Assembly: GCA_009783355.1 (NCBI GenBank)
Contig: WRHH01000025.1
Span: 1-35,976 of the forward strand
Length of the DNA stretch: 35,976 bases
Direction: 5' to 3'
DNA from: Synergistaceae bacterium
GTDB lineage: Bacteria; Synergistota; Synergistia; Synergistales; Aminobacteriaceae
The notes below the pieces were generated by a model. The model did not search any database, had not been told where the DNA came from, and saw only the letters and a list, made by a program, of their open reading frames with translations. A program made the translations under genes and the position numbers. Shown here piece by piece: positions 1 through 9,460 of the stretch (position 1 is its first letter; every line of letters starts with the position of its first letter).

Positions 1-957
1 GAGCTTGAGGATCCGCAATCGGGGCAGCCGCTTATGAAGCGTACAGTCCTTATTGCAAATACTTCAAATATGCCTGTGGCAGCGCGCGAGGCGAGCATTT
101 ACACTGGGATAACCATAGCCGAGTACTATAGAGACATGGGGTATTCCGTCGCGCTCATGGCGGACTCGACGAGCCGCTGGGCGGAAGCTCTTCGCGAGAT
201 GTCAGGAAGGCTTGAAGAGATGCCGGGAGAGGAAGGGTATCCCGCGTATTTAGGGACGCGCGTCGCCTCATTCTACGAGCGCGCGGGCAGATGCGTGGTT
301 CTCGGCAAAGATGGACGCGAAGGTTCCGTCAGCGCCATAGGCGCCGTCTCGCCTCCGGGCGGAGACTTGTCGGAGCCGGTGAGCCAAAACACTTTGCGCG
401 TCGTGAAAGTGTTCTGGGGGTTAGATGCAAATCTGGCGTATCAGAGACACTTCCCCGCCGTGAACTGGCTTTTAAGCTATTCCCTCTACACTGAAAAGAT
501 GGATGAATTCTGGAACGCGAAATTTGATGACGAGTGGAGCGGCCTTCGCATAGAGGCAATGACGCTTCTTGAAGAGGAGGATAAGCTGAAGGAAGTTGTA
601 CGCCTTGTGGGTATAGACTCTCTTTCGCGCGAAGAACGCATGGTTCTTGAAACCACTAAATCTATTCGTGAAGATTATCTGCATCAGAACGCTTTCCATG
701 AAATAGACACTTACGCCTCAATGGATAAACAGTTCAAAATGCTCAGCACGATAATAAAGTTCCATCATTTGGGCATGGAAGCATTGAAGAAGGGCGCTCC
801 GATGAACAAGCTGTTTAACCTCCCCGTGCGCGAGGTAATCGCCCGTATGCGTTACCTTGAGGAAAAGAACATCTCCGAAATTGACAAAATAGAGGAGAGA
901 ATCAAAAAAGAGTTAAATGAGCTGTTCAATGTTGGAGGTGAGAGTTATGCCGCTTAA
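1..957 (+). CDS. atpA: V-type ATP synthase subunit A, C-terminal part (5' end outside window)
   Basis: This is the catalytic subunit of the rotary V/A-type ATPase peripheral head, which couples ATP hydrolysis or synthesis to ion movement. The frame is open from base 1, so the gene is cut by the window edge and the P-loop half is missing. About 318 residues remain, out of a usual ~580-600. Visible family signatures are [13 protein letters not shown], the [16 protein letters not shown] segment, and [12 protein letters not shown] followed by SFYERAGR. The helical C-terminal domain follows. The stop overlaps the subunit B start by 11 bases, as expected for coupled translation in an A-B-D operon. 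The sequence does not tell whether the ion is sodium or proton. Confidence 0.97.
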   Translation, partial: ELEDPQSGQPLMKRTVLIANTSNMPVAAREASIYTGITIAEYYRDMGYSVALMADSTSRWAEALREMSGRLEEMPGEEGYPAYLGTRVASFYERAGRCVVLGKDGREGSVSAIGAVSPPGGDLSEPVSQNTLRVVKVFWGLDANLAYQRHFPAVNWLLSYSLYTEKMDEFWNAKFDDEWSGLRIEAMTLLEEEDKLKEVVRLVGIDSLSREERMVLETTKSIREDYLHQNAFHEIDTYASMDKQFKMLSTIIKFHHLGMEALKKGAPMNKLFNLPVREVIARMRYLEEKNISEIDKIEERIKKELNELFNVGGESYAA

Positions 958-2353
958 AAATACGCTGCCTAAAGAGTATCAGACGCTTTCGGAGCTGGCA
1001 GGGCCGCTTATAATGGTGGAAAAAACCACTTCCGTAATGTACGACGAGCTTGTTGAGATAGAGCTTGGAAACGGCGACACGCGCAGGGGACGCGTGCTGG
1101 AAATAGAATCCGACCGCGCTCTTGTGCAGGTTTTTGAGGGAACTTCCGGAATTGATATCGATTCAACTAAGGTTTGTTTTCTCGGGAAAGTATTAACGCT
1201 GCCGGTAGCGCGCGACATGCTCGGACGGGTCTTCAACGGGCGAGGCATACCGATAGACGGCGGCGCTCCTATTATTCCGGAGACGCGGCTTGACATAAAC
1301 GGCGTTCCCATGAACCCGTACTCGCGCGATTTCCCGTCTGAGTTTATCCAGACAGGTATATCAACGATAGACGGGATGAACCCGATGGTACGCGGTCAGA
1401 AGCTGCCGATATTTTCAGGAAGCGGACTGCCGCATAACCGAATGGCGGCGCAGATAGCCCGTCAGGCTACGGTCATCAGCGGACACGCCGACTTCGCGGT
1501 CGTTTTCGCTGCCATGGGAATAACTTTTGAGGAAGCCTCGTTCTTCATGGAGGACTTCCGCAAAACGGGTGCTCTTGAGCGTACTGTAATGTTTGTGAAC
1601 CTTGCGGACGACCCCGCCATTGAGCGTATAACCACCCCGCGCCTTGCGCTTACGTGCGCCGAATACCTTGCGTTCGAGCACGGCATTCATGTCGTCGTAA
1701 TTTTGACCGACCTTACCAACTATTGCGAAGCGCTCCGCGAAATTTCAGCGGCGCGTAAGGAGGTTCCGGGACGCAGAGGTTATCCGGGATATCTTTACAC
1801 CGACCTCGCGACCATGTACGAGCGCGCAGGGCGTCTTAAGGGGCGCATGGGTTCGATAACCCAGATTCCGATTCTCACGATGCCTGAAGATGACAAGACT
1901 CACCCTATCCCCGACCTTACGGGATACATAACAGAAGGGCAGATAATATTGAGCAGGGGGTTGCACCGCAAGGGAATATATCCGCCGGTCGACGTCATGC
2001 CTTCGCTTTCGCGCCTTAAGGATAAGGGAATAGGGAAAAACAAGACGAGAGAGGATCACGCCGATCTAATGAACCAGCTTTTCGCGGCTTACGCGCGCGG
2101 AATAGACGCGAAGGAGCTTGCTATAATCCTTGGCGAGGGCGCGCTTACCGAAGAGGATAAAGCTTTCGCAAAATTTGCGTCGGAGTTTGAGGACCGTTAC
2201 GTCAGGCAGGGAGAATATGAAAACCGTACAGTAGCGGATACTCTGGAGCTTGGATGGAATTTGCTTACGATGATACCGGTGAAGGAACTTAAGCGTATAC
2301 GCGACGAGTACATAGAAAAATATCTTAAGCCGCGCTTAAAAAAAGCTGATTGA
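947..2353 (+). CDS. atpB: V-type ATP synthase subunit B
   Basis: This is the non-catalytic, regulatory nucleotide-binding subunit that alternates with A in the A3B3 head. It has 468 residues, full length for the family. The N-terminal beta-barrel runs over roughly residues 10-75. The central domain includes [20 protein letters not shown] and [20 protein letters not shown], the degenerate P-loop region typical of B subunits. The ATG at 947 is chosen because GGAGGTG lies just upstream inside the end of the A gene; initiation further upstream would add residues not normal for the family. Subunit D follows after 14 bases. Confidence 0.98.
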   Translation: MPLKNTLPKEYQTLSELAGPLIMVEKTTSVMYDELVEIELGNGDTRRGRVLEIESDRALVQVFEGTSGIDIDSTKVCFLGKVLTLPVARDMLGRVFNGRGIPIDGGAPIIPETRLDINGVPMNPYSRDFPSEFIQTGISTIDGMNPMVRGQKLPIFSGSGLPHNRMAAQIARQATVISGHADFAVVFAAMGITFEEASFFMEDFRKTGALERTVMFVNLADDPAIERITTPRLALTCAEYLAFEHGIHVVVILTDLTNYCEALREISAARKEVPGRRGYPGYLYTDLATMYERAGRLKGRMGSITQIPILTMPEDDKTHPIPDLTGYITEGQIILSRGLHRKGIYPPVDVMPSLSRLKDKGIGKNKTREDHADLMNQLFAAYARGIDAKELAIILGEGALTEEDKAFAKFASEFEDRYVRQGEYENRTVADTLELGWNLLTMIPVKELKRIRDEYIEKYLKPRLKKAD

Positions 2354-2367
2354 GGGAGCGAGTGTAA

Positions 2368-2991
2368 ATGGCCCGTCTAAACATAAATCCGAACCGGATG
2401 GAGATGTCGCGCCTTAAAAAGAGGCTTGTGGCGGCGGTGCGTGGGCATAAATTGCTGAAGGACAAACAGGATGCTCTCATAAAAGCGTTCCTTGAACGCG
2501 CGCGTGAGGGGAAACGGCTTCGGGAAGAGGTGGAAAAGGAACTCGCGGAGTGTAACGCAAGTTTCCTTCTTTCGCGTGCTCAAACGCTTCCTGCAATGCT
2601 TGAGCAGGCTCTCATGATACCGGGATCGAAGAGCTCGCTTTCAGTGTCGTGGCGCAACGTTATGAGCGTATCCGTTCCGGAATATGATGTGGTTCAGGAA
2701 GGCAATGCTGTGAATTACGGATTCGCGCTGACGCCTGGAAGCCTTGACGTCGCTCTTGAGCGTTTTTCCAAGCTTATTCCGCGCTTGCTGCTTCTTGCCG
2801 CGAAGGAAAAGGCGATACGCCTTATGGCAGTGGAGATAGAACGAACGCGCAGGCGCGTTAATGCTCTCGAATATGTGATGATTCCAAACTTCACAGAGAC
2901 CATAAGGTACATTTCGATGAAACTGGATGAACAGGAGCGAAGCACCCTCAGCCGACTGATGAAAATTAAGGAAATTGTAAGGGGAGAGTAA
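2368..2991 (+). CDS. atpD: V-type ATP synthase subunit D
   Basis: This is the central rotor-shaft subunit of the V-type ATPase, transmitting rotation between the membrane ring and the A3B3 head. At 207 residues it has the usual length. It starts with the typical ARLNINPNRMEMSRLKKRL and is rich in long alpha helices, matching the antiparallel coiled coil of subunit D. The C-terminal helix carries RRRVNALEYVMIPN, the best conserved stretch of the family. It is preceded by GAGGGAGCGAG as ribosome-binding site and followed by a hairpin terminator, so it is the last gene of the operon. Confidence 0.97.
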   Translation: MARLNINPNRMEMSRLKKRLVAAVRGHKLLKDKQDALIKAFLERAREGKRLREEVEKELAECNASFLLSRAQTLPAMLEQALMIPGSKSSLSVSWRNVMSVSVPEYDVVQEGNAVNYGFALTPGSLDVALERFSKLIPRLLLLAAKEKAIRLMAVEIERTRRRVNALEYVMIPNFTETIRYISMKLDEQERSTLSRLMKIKEIVRGE

Positions 2992-3013
2992 AATAATCTG
3001 TGAGATGTTATAT

Positions 3014-3053
3014 AGCGGCTCTTGACAACATAAACTGAACAGAGCCGCTTTTG
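3014..3053 (+). terminator. Rho-independent terminator of the V-ATPase operon
   Basis: A perfect 9-bp inverted repeat, AGCGGCTCT (3014-3022) and AGAGCCGCT (3041-3049), is followed by a short T run. It sits 23 bases after the subunit D stop codon. The T run is only four long, so termination may be partial. Confidence 0.8.
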
Positions 3054-3080
3054 ATTATTATGTACATAATGTTTTATAAG
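3051..3080 (+). promoter_or_regulatory. Putative promoter with central palindrome, upstream of diguanylate cyclase
   Basis: TTGATT (3051-3056) and TATAAG (3075-3080) are spaced by 18 bases and resemble a sigma-70 promoter. Between them lies a perfect 14-bp palindrome, ATTATGTACATAAT (3057-3070), in the position where a dimeric repressor would block polymerase. The regulator is unknown. Transcription starting near 3087 would leave a leader suited to the ATG at 3119. Confidence 0.4.
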
Positions 3081-3118
3081 TAAAGGAAAATAACATGCAA
3101 AATCAGGAGCGGAATAAA

Positions 3119-4021
3119 ATGGAGAAAATTCTGATAATCGATGATAATATGCTTTACCTTAGTACTCTGGAAATGACGCTAAATAGCGAGTATGAAGTAA
3201 TAACTTCCAGAGACGGGCGTAATGCTCTGAAGTTGGCTAAGGAAAACTCACCGACTATTATATTGCTTGATGTAGTAATGCCGGTTATGGATGGATTTGA
3301 AGTATTGGAAGCTCTTAAAAGAACGCCTGAAACTAAATATATCCCTGTTATATTAATCACTTCGCTTAGTGATCCTGATAATGAGGAGGTAGGGCTGAAG
3401 CTTGGAGCGTCCGACTATATATATAAGCCGTTTTCGCCTGGAGTAATAAGAGCAAGAGTTAAGAATCAAGTCGACCTGTTTTTGATGAGAAAAACAATTG
3501 AAAGCATTGCTATTACAGATGCTCTTACAAATATCAATAACAGGCGAAGCCTGGACATACGTTCAGAGGTTGAATTTACCAGAGCAAAAAGAGAGGAAAC
3601 TTTATTATCTGCTGCTTTTGTTGATATAGATGATTTCAAAAATTATAATGATTATTACGGGCACCTTGAAGGGGATGAGGTTCTAAAAACCATTGCAAAT
3701 ACGATAATTGAATCCTTAAGCCGTAAGACGGACTTCGCCGCGCGTTTCGGGGGAGAGGAGTTCGTCGTTTTACTGCCGAATACCCCTATTGAAGGCGGAG
3801 AGAAGATATTGCAAAAGGTGTGTTCATCTATTGAGGAGCTTGCTATTCCTCATAATCGCTCTACAGTTTCATCGGTCGTTACCGTTAGTGCAGGCGGGGC
3901 TACGTTAATTCCAAAAAGAGGCGATGAGTCAAAAAAATTAATTGGCATGGCGGATAAAATGCTTTATGTAGCAAAAAGAGCAGGCAAGAATAAAGTTGTT
4001 TGGAATCATGAACCTTTCTAA
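3119..4021 (+). CDS. Response regulator with GGDEF domain (diguanylate cyclase)
   Basis: This enzyme likely makes the second messenger cyclic di-GMP from two GTP, controlled by phosphorylation. The N-terminal receiver domain (about residues 1-120) has the acidic pair DD after ILII, the phospho-acceptor aspartate in LLDVVMP and the conserved lysine in YKPF. After a linker, the GGDEF domain starts at DALTNINNRR and has the active signature RFGGEEF. An RKTD motif lies five residues before GGEEF, which is the RxxD inhibitory site for product feedback. The start at 3119 is preferred because AGGAG lies nine bases upstream and MEKILIIDDN is a normal receiver beginning; an ATG at 3095 would add eight residues. 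No histidine kinase is in view. The two PilZ genes downstream are plausible effectors. Confidence 0.93.
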   Translation: MEKILIIDDNMLYLSTLEMTLNSEYEVITSRDGRNALKLAKENSPTIILLDVVMPVMDGFEVLEALKRTPETKYIPVILITSLSDPDNEEVGLKLGASDYIYKPFSPGVIRARVKNQVDLFLMRKTIESIAITDALTNINNRRSLDIRSEVEFTRAKREETLLSAAFVDIDDFKNYNDYYGHLEGDEVLKTIANTIIESLSRKTDFAARFGGEEFVVLLPNTPIEGGEKILQKVCSSIEELAIPHNRSTVSSVVTVSAGGATLIPKRGDESKKLIGMADKMLYVAKRAGKNKVVWNHEPF

Positions 4022-4133
4022 AGACGTTTAGTAATAACTCAGCCTTTTGTAAGGCTATATATTCTGATAATATATAACAATACATGAGTAGTTATTATTG
4101 GACTGTTAAGAGCCCCCGCCCCATGACATTTTG

Positions 4134-4679
4134 TTAGGTACTTTGTAACTTTGCATTTAAATCTTCGTTATAAAACGCGACAAGTTTTTCCAACGTCTTA
4201 TTTGGGCTTGTTACAAGTTGTTGGGGTTGATCTAACTGAATTGAAAATTTCAATTCCGTGTCAAATTGAATGCCGCAAAAGATATATTGGCGCCCGTCTT
4301 CCGGGTTTATAACTATTTCTGACGTCCAAACAATCCTCCCTTCTAAGTCATATTCTTCCATAATTGGCTTTTCCCGAGTCATATGTACTTTTACAGATAT
4401 TGGATTTTGAAGAGTTAAATCGTCTTTCACGGGTAGATAGTCCAAAGGAGGCAGTTCTTCTCGGGGGGGTATAATTTTCAGATATAACCCTGACGCGCTG
4501 ATGTCTTTTGCTTCTCCCTCCAAAAAATATGACTGCCGGTTTTCCGTACAAAGAGTCAGTTCTATTGGCAAAGTCAATATGACCCTTGGATGTTTGCGTA
4601 ATCCATATCCTTTGTTATAAAATTCATAGTTTCTTACTTTTTGTTTGTCAAATAGATCGTTAAAAAACACTGTTCTCAC
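4134..4679 (-). CDS. PilZ-domain protein (short paralogue)
   Basis: This is a predicted cyclic-di-GMP receptor of 181 residues. The PilZ signature is present as RKHPR near residue 28 followed by DISASGLYLK (the D/NxSxxG motif). The rest matches the N-terminal third of the neighbouring 506-residue protein, including IFCGIQF and TLEKLVAFY, so the two arose by tandem duplication, with this copy lacking the long C-terminal part. It begins with GTG inside the last codons of its neighbour (20-base overlap), which implies translational coupling. It stands opposite the diguanylate cyclase gene. Confidence 0.85.
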   Translation of the reverse strand: MRTVFFNDLFDKQKVRNYEFYNKGYGLRKHPRVILTLPIELTLCTENRQSYFLEGEAKDISASGLYLKIIPPREELPPLDYLPVKDDLTLQNPISVKVHMTREKPIMEEYDLEGRIVWTSEIVINPEDGRQYIFCGIQFDTELKFSIQLDQPQQLVTSPNKTLEKLVAFYNEDLNAKLQST

Positions 4680-6180
4680 ATCCTATGTTATTAATGTGTA
4701 TGTCGGAAACCAAACGGAGGCAAAGCTGGATAAAGAGCGAAGATGTTCGCGACACTTCATTTATTCGGCGCAGAAGTCTTTGTGTTGGTAAAAAATCTTC
4801 CGGTACAGCAAAACACGCGACCGCAATCAGTTCATCTTTTGCATTATTTGTGACGCCGCCTGCGCTCTTTGATAGAGGAACGCGGTACATGCGCGCGCAT
4901 TTCACAGGAGAACAATTGACTTCGCAAAAATGCGGATAATGTTTCTCCAGTAAAGACAATGGGCAGCAATTTATCCCGTCATTCTTTATTATGCGATTGT
5001 TTGTAATATATTTTCCGCGGCCTTCGCTTAAATAATTAACCGCGCATATAGAAAGCGCTGGGAAATGTTCACCATGTTCTTCCATGAAAAGCTTTTCTGT
5101 GTAAAGATTCAAGAAAGACGGCGCTTTTCCAATTATTTCTGTGAATTTTGATAAGATATTTTTATAGAATTCATACAGCTCCCTTTTTTCGCATTTACGT
5201 TCGCTTAGTTTTATTAATTGAGGCAATATCCCGGTATAATCATTGTCGCGTTTTAGTTCTTCTGATTTAATAACGCCCGACGCATAATTACCTATTTGAA
5301 TGCATAACCAAAACAGCTTGTCAATTCCAAGTATGGGGTTTATCTCTCTTTGGAATTTGAACTGAGTTAATCCAAGAAATTCATCATCGTCAAACAAAGG
5401 GAAAAGCCATTCAGATATAGGTTTCCCTTCATCAGAAAATCTCTTTTCGTTGGATACGGAATAAAATACCCGTTGAGTTAATTCTGTATCTGAAATTGGA
5501 ATACGATACTCCATCAGGTGTTCGCGGATTTTATCATCATCGTCGAGCTTGTATAAAACGGAATCCTCTTGGTTAATATACATGGAATTTTTGATGAATA
5601 CGTCTTGAGGAGCATAGTAATACCAATATACAAATTCAATGGGAGCAAATTCAGGTATATTACTTTTTATATTGAGCAGTATATCTGATAAATGTATTAG
5701 CGGATCATACGGCTCCCTGTCCAAATTCTTTTTATAAAACACCACAAGTTTTTCTAAAGTCCTGTGAGCGCTTATTGCTAATTGTTCCAACTGGAGCGAC
5801 AGCGGTAACTCCTTTTCAAATTGGATTCCGCAAAAAATATAGTAAACGCCGTCAGCCGGATTTATAACAGGTCTTGACGCCCACGCAAATTTTGCTTTCA
5901 AATTGCATTTTTCCGATATTGGCTTTTGGCGCAGCAATCCCACTTCCACAGGTTTTCCTACTAAAGAATGTAATCCTTCCTTTGGCATGACAAATTTTAA
6001 AAACATCCCCTCGGCGCTTATGTCTCTGGACTCGCACTCCAGCAACAACGGTTGCTGATTTTCTCTGTATGTTAACTCAACCGGCAGCGTCAACAGAACT
6101 CTGGGATGTTTCCGTAATCCATATCCTTTGTCATAATGTTCATAACTCTTTTCTTCTGACTCGGCGAATTGATTAATCAT
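4660..6180 (-). CDS. PilZ-domain protein with large uncharacterised C-terminal region
   Basis: This protein of about 506 residues has an N-terminal PilZ domain (RKHPR, then DISAEGMFLK), implying cyclic-di-GMP binding, and a ~370-residue C-terminal region I do not recognise. That region has no obvious membrane segment. It contains a cysteine-rich stretch (CCPLSLLEKHYPHFC, then VNCSPVKC) that could bind a metal or form disulfides. The general fold could be GAF-like or sensory, but this is a guess. The start at 6180 is chosen because GGGGAGAG lies directly upstream; a GTG at 6192 would overlap that site. It is the first gene of a two-gene unit with the short PilZ paralogue. Confidence 0.82.
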   Translation of the reverse strand: MINQFAESEEKSYEHYDKGYGLRKHPRVLLTLPVELTYRENQQPLLLECESRDISAEGMFLKFVMPKEGLHSLVGKPVEVGLLRQKPISEKCNLKAKFAWASRPVINPADGVYYIFCGIQFEKELPLSLQLEQLAISAHRTLEKLVVFYKKNLDREPYDPLIHLSDILLNIKSNIPEFAPIEFVYWYYYAPQDVFIKNSMYINQEDSVLYKLDDDDKIREHLMEYRIPISDTELTQRVFYSVSNEKRFSDEGKPISEWLFPLFDDDEFLGLTQFKFQREINPILGIDKLFWLCIQIGNYASGVIKSEELKRDNDYTGILPQLIKLSERKCEKRELYEFYKNILSKFTEIIGKAPSFLNLYTEKLFMEEHGEHFPALSICAVNYLSEGRGKYITNNRIIKNDGINCCPLSLLEKHYPHFCEVNCSPVKCARMYRVPLSKSAGGVTNNAKDELIAVACFAVPEDFLPTQRLLRRINEVSRTSSLFIQLCLRLVSDIHINNIGCENSVF

Positions 6181-6555
6181 AACTCTCCCCACCCAAGATG
6201 TAAGATAAAGGTATAAAATATTATGTGTTGAGTTGTTGTCCGTGGTAAATACACAAGTATAATTTATTAACTTACCGCCTGAATTTCTTCACAAGTTACT
6301 GCTGATATCCCGCTTTTATTTATGCAATGAGTTTTTTTTGTTCGCGGAATATTCGTTCATAGTGTTCAATTTATTTTGAAGATTACCTGAAGCCATTCTA
6401 ACATTACCTTTTTTTTAAAGCAAATATTTTATGCAATCTTTGTATAAATTGTTTGTAAAAATTCGAAGTATGTCATTCCTGTTCAAAATTTTGGTATAAT
6501 CATTAGTTGAATTTATGTTGGAAAATTATGTAAAGTAAAAGGAGAGGATTTTTTT
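6181..6555. other. AT-rich divergent intergenic region
   Basis: This gap of about 375 bases separates the leftward PilZ genes from the rightward yajC operon. It is AT-rich with no open frame of note. The only well-formed signal I see is the extended -10 promoter at its right end; promoters for the PilZ unit must also lie here but no good match is visible. Confidence 0.5.
6492..6500 (+). promoter_or_regulatory. Extended -10 promoter of yajC-secD-secF
   Basis: TGGTATAAT is a perfect TATAAT hexamer preceded by the TGN extension. It lies about 55 bases before the yajC start. No convincing -35 box is present at 16-18 bases, which is usual for extended -10 promoters. Confidence 0.6.
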
Positions 6556-6993
6556 ATGCTGAAAGCAGCAAGGATAATGGCTGCCGTAGTGTCAGCGTGG
6601 GCAGTAACCATAATATTGGAAATTGCTGCCATGGCAGCTGATGCTGAAGCTCCGTCTTGCGGAGGCTTTGGAGGAGGAGGAGGAGGTTCTTCCGCCGGTG
6701 CGGAAGGAGGCGGCGGAATGACAGGATTACTGTTTCCGCTTGCGATATTTGTTGTTATTTTCTACTTTTTTATCATAAGGCCCCAGAAAAAACGCCAGAA
6801 GCAGCAGGACAATCTTATAAGTAGCGTCTCAAAAGGCGATCAGGTTGTTACCATCGGCGGATTTTTTGGAACAGTCCATGAAGTGAAAGAGGACGGCTTT
6901 GTCATAGAACTTGCAAAAGATGTCCGCGTTAAAATATTGAAATCAGCTGTTTCAACGAAGTTTCAAAAGCCTGCTCAGGCAGAAGATAAATAG
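6556..6993 (+). CDS. yajC: Preprotein translocase subunit YajC, with extra N-terminal segment
   Basis: YajC is a small inner-membrane partner of SecDF and the Sec translocon. The family signature is clear: a membrane helix ending in FYFFIIRPQKKRQKQ, then SKGDQVVTIGGFFGTV and a small cytoplasmic domain. The protein has 145 residues, longer than the usual ~85-110. The extra part is an N-terminal hydrophobic segment (residues ~5-28, signal-like, ending AMAADAEA) and a glycine-rich linker containing one cysteine. The start is supported by AAGGAGAGG upstream. It heads the yajC-secD-secF operon. Confidence 0.95.
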   Translation: MLKAARIMAAVVSAWAVTIILEIAAMAADAEAPSCGGFGGGGGGSSAGAEGGGGMTGLLFPLAIFVVIFYFFIIRPQKKRQKQQDNLISSVSKGDQVVTIGGFFGTVHEVKEDGFVIELAKDVRVKILKSAVSTKFQKPAQAEDK

Positions 6994-7014
6994 TATTAAA
7001 GGAGTATTAGTGAA

Positions 7015-8436
7015 ATGGTGAAAAGAGATAGTATGCGCCTTTGGAGCGTTTTGGTTGTAGTAATTGTAGCAATTGTATTGGCTTGGCCATTTACAGGAGT
7101 GCTTAATCTTGGGCTTGACCTCAGAGGCGGCGCCCATATAGTGCTTCAGGCTGTCGGAACGCCTGATAATCCTGTAACAGAAGACAGCATTGACAGGCTT
7201 TTGGCTGTCATTCGCAATCGTGTAGACCAGTACGGAGTTGCGGAGCCGCTTATCCAGAAAAGCGGGCAAAACAGAGTAATAGTTGACCTTCCGGGAATAC
7301 AGGACCCGCAGGCGGCGCTTGAGCTTATAGGTAAGACTGCGAACCTTGAGTTCCGTGAAGTGGTTTCAGCAAGCGAGTCAACTCCGCCTGCCCCGCGGCG
7401 CGAGAATTACAGAGATCTCGACGATGAACAGTTTGCCGTGTACCAGAAGCGTTGGGAAGATGCCGCCGCGTTCGCGGAAAATGCCAAGGAAGAGTTTGAA
7501 AAACGACTTGACAGCGTCCCCGGAGGTATTGTTTCAATGGCGGACGTTGAGAGTTCAAGAGATGGAACGAGAAGGTACTACCTGCTTGGGCCTTCGCTTG
7601 TCGGCGGAAAAGACCTTGTTGATGCCAAACCCCATTATGACAATATTGGTAGGATGGGGGTATCTCTTAAGTTTAATTCGGATGGCGCAAAACTTTTTGA
7701 GACAGCGACTATGAATAACGTTGGGAAACAAATTGCCATAGTACTTGACGGAGTCACGGTTTCCGCTCCTGTCGTACAGGAGCGTATAGCCGGCGGAGAA
7801 GCCCAGATAACGGGTAGCTTCTCGTCAGACGAGGCTTCAAGGCTTTCAATTATGCTTAGAGCAGGCGCGTTGCCGGTTGCGGTTGAATTTGCTGAAAACC
7901 GTTCGGTTGGGCCGTCCCTTGGCGCTGACTCAATAAAATCGGGAATTGAAGCCGGTTTAATAGGCGCGGTGATGGTTTTAATTTTCATGATGCTGTTCTA
8001 TATGCTGCGCGGACTTGCGGCAAATGTCGCGCTGTCTGTGACAATGTTGCTTGTGTTTGCGGGCATGGTCGCGCTAAAAGCAACGCTTACGCTTCCAGGA
8101 ATTGCGGGCATAGTGCTTACGCTTGGCATGGCAGTTGACGGCAACGTCCTTATATATGAGCGAATAAAAGAAGAGTTAAGAGCGGGAAAAACGCCGGTAG
8201 CTGCACTTGACGCCGGATTCCGAAAAGCTTTTGTAACTATATTTGATTCGAACTTCACCACGCTTATAGCCGCAGTTGTACTTTTCTACTTCGGCTCAGG
8301 CCCGGTAAGAGGTTTTGGGGTTACTCTTTCTATTGGTATTGTGGCAAGCGTCTTTAGCAATATAGTAGTGACGCGCGTTATTTTGCTGATGTTCATGAGA
8401 AAATCAGGGGCGAAACCCGCCGCTGTAAAACATTAA
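7015..8436 (+). CDS. secD: Protein translocase subunit SecD
   Basis: SecD is the larger half of the SecDF membrane complex, which uses the proton or sodium gradient to help pull exported proteins out of the SecYEG channel. It has 473 residues. An N-terminal membrane helix is followed by NLGLDLRGGAHIVLQ (the SecD signature), a large periplasmic domain with the NRVDQYGVAEP segment, and five C-terminal membrane helices from about residue 300, containing GMAVDGNVLIYERIKEE. The ATG follows AAAGGAG and lies 21 bases after yajC; secF follows after 18 bases. Confidence 0.98.
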   Translation: MVKRDSMRLWSVLVVVIVAIVLAWPFTGVLNLGLDLRGGAHIVLQAVGTPDNPVTEDSIDRLLAVIRNRVDQYGVAEPLIQKSGQNRVIVDLPGIQDPQAALELIGKTANLEFREVVSASESTPPAPRRENYRDLDDEQFAVYQKRWEDAAAFAENAKEEFEKRLDSVPGGIVSMADVESSRDGTRRYYLLGPSLVGGKDLVDAKPHYDNIGRMGVSLKFNSDGAKLFETATMNNVGKQIAIVLDGVTVSAPVVQERIAGGEAQITGSFSSDEASRLSIMLRAGALPVAVEFAENRSVGPSLGADSIKSGIEAGLIGAVMVLIFMMLFYMLRGLAANVALSVTMLLVFAGMVALKATLTLPGIAGIVLTLGMAVDGNVLIYERIKEELRAGKTPVAALDAGFRKAFVTIFDSNFTTLIAAVVLFYFGSGPVRGFGVTLSIGIVASVFSNIVVTRVILLMFMRKSGAKPAAVKH

Positions 8437-8454
8437 GGAAGGGAGTGAGCGTAC

Positions 8455-9330
8455 ATGAAATTTTCAATCAACTTCATGAAGTATCGAAAGATATTTCTTA
8501 CTATAAGTGCAGTATTAATGGCTGGAAGCTTGCTCTTTCTTCTGATAAGAGGGCTTAACCTGAGTATCGACTTCACTGGGGGCAATGTCATTCAGGTGGA
8601 GTTAAGCAAAAACGAAAAAATATCTGTCGGAGATGTGCGCGAAGTTGTCGACACGGTATTTCAGGGAAATTCCATGATACAGGAATTTGGAGATACGGCG
8701 TTTATAATCCGAACGCAGGATGACGGAGACGACGCTAGAATTAAAATGCTTAACGCGTTAAAAATGAAATATCCCGAGATGGAAATACTCGGCCTTGAAA
8801 AAGTCGGCCCTGTTGTCGGGGCGGAACTGCGGCACGAGGCGTATGTCGGTATGGTAATTGCCTTGGTTGCAATTTTGCTTTACATAACATTCCGTTTCCA
8901 GTTCCGTTTTGCGGTAGTCAGCGTAATGGCGCTTGTTCATGACACCGTGTTGGTGCTTGGGGCGTTCAGCTTAGCCGGGATGGAAGTTAATACCTCTTTC
9001 ATCGCGGCAATATTGACGGTAGTTGGTTATTCTATTAATGCCACGATTATAATACTTGACCGTATCCGCGAAAACTGGAAGGATCTTCCGACCAAAAGGA
9101 TTGTGCAACTTGTTAATGACTCGACCAATCAGACATTGTCGCGAACGATAAACACAACGCTTACGACAATTTGCCCTGTAATAGCGCTTTTCGTATGGGG
9201 AGGACCTGTTCTATCAAGTTTCAGCTTCGCTCTTTTGATAGGATTGATAGTCGGCACATACAGCTCAATCTGCATTTCAACGAGCCTGTTGTGTGAATGG
9301 TGGCTTAAGAGACCGATATCGGGGAAGTAG
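8455..9330 (+). CDS. secF: Protein translocase subunit SecF
   Basis: SecF is the partner of SecD in the SecDF complex. At 291 residues it has the usual length. It contains LSIDFTGGNVIQVE after the first membrane helix (SecF signature), a short periplasmic domain, and five more helices with SINATIIILDRIREN, the conserved cytoplasmic DRIREN motif. The ribosome-binding site AAGGAAGGGAG precedes the ATG. It is the last gene of the operon, with a strong hairpin 130 bases downstream. Confidence 0.98.
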   Translation: MKFSINFMKYRKIFLTISAVLMAGSLLFLLIRGLNLSIDFTGGNVIQVELSKNEKISVGDVREVVDTVFQGNSMIQEFGDTAFIIRTQDDGDDARIKMLNALKMKYPEMEILGLEKVGPVVGAELRHEAYVGMVIALVAILLYITFRFQFRFAVVSVMALVHDTVLVLGAFSLAGMEVNTSFIAAILTVVGYSINATIIILDRIRENWKDLPTKRIVQLVNDSTNQTLSRTINTTLTTICPVIALFVWGGPVLSSFSFALLIGLIVGTYSSICISTSLLCEWWLKRPISGK

Positions 9331-9405
9331 AAATACAGGGATTAGGGATTAGAAAAGATAAAAGACAAAAGCAAGGGACTTTGGACTGTCAAATGTAGCT
9401 TTGTG

Positions 9406-9437
9406 GGGGCTGTAACAGTACAAAATGTGAAAGCCCC
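9406..9437. repeat. Short hairpin related to the 22.6-kb palindromic element
   Basis: GGGGCTGTAACA at 9406-9417 is followed by an inverted AGCCCC at 9432-9437. The first 12 bases match the terminal inverted repeat of the element at 22614-22733 (GGGGCTGTAACA when read inward from its right end). It may be a deleted copy of that element or a weak hairpin after secF. Confidence 0.4.
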
Positions 9438-9460
9438 AAAAAACCCCAAATAAGCGATCA

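Noticed and set aside
4041-4056. Terminator after the diguanylate cyclase gene (AGCCTT-TTGT-AAGGCT)
   Set aside because: The hairpin has only 6 bp and no T run follows, so it is too weak to list as a terminator.
4685-4939. Plus-strand open frame opposite the large PilZ gene
   Set aside because: It is a shadow of the minus-strand gene, with no ribosome-binding site or family resemblance.
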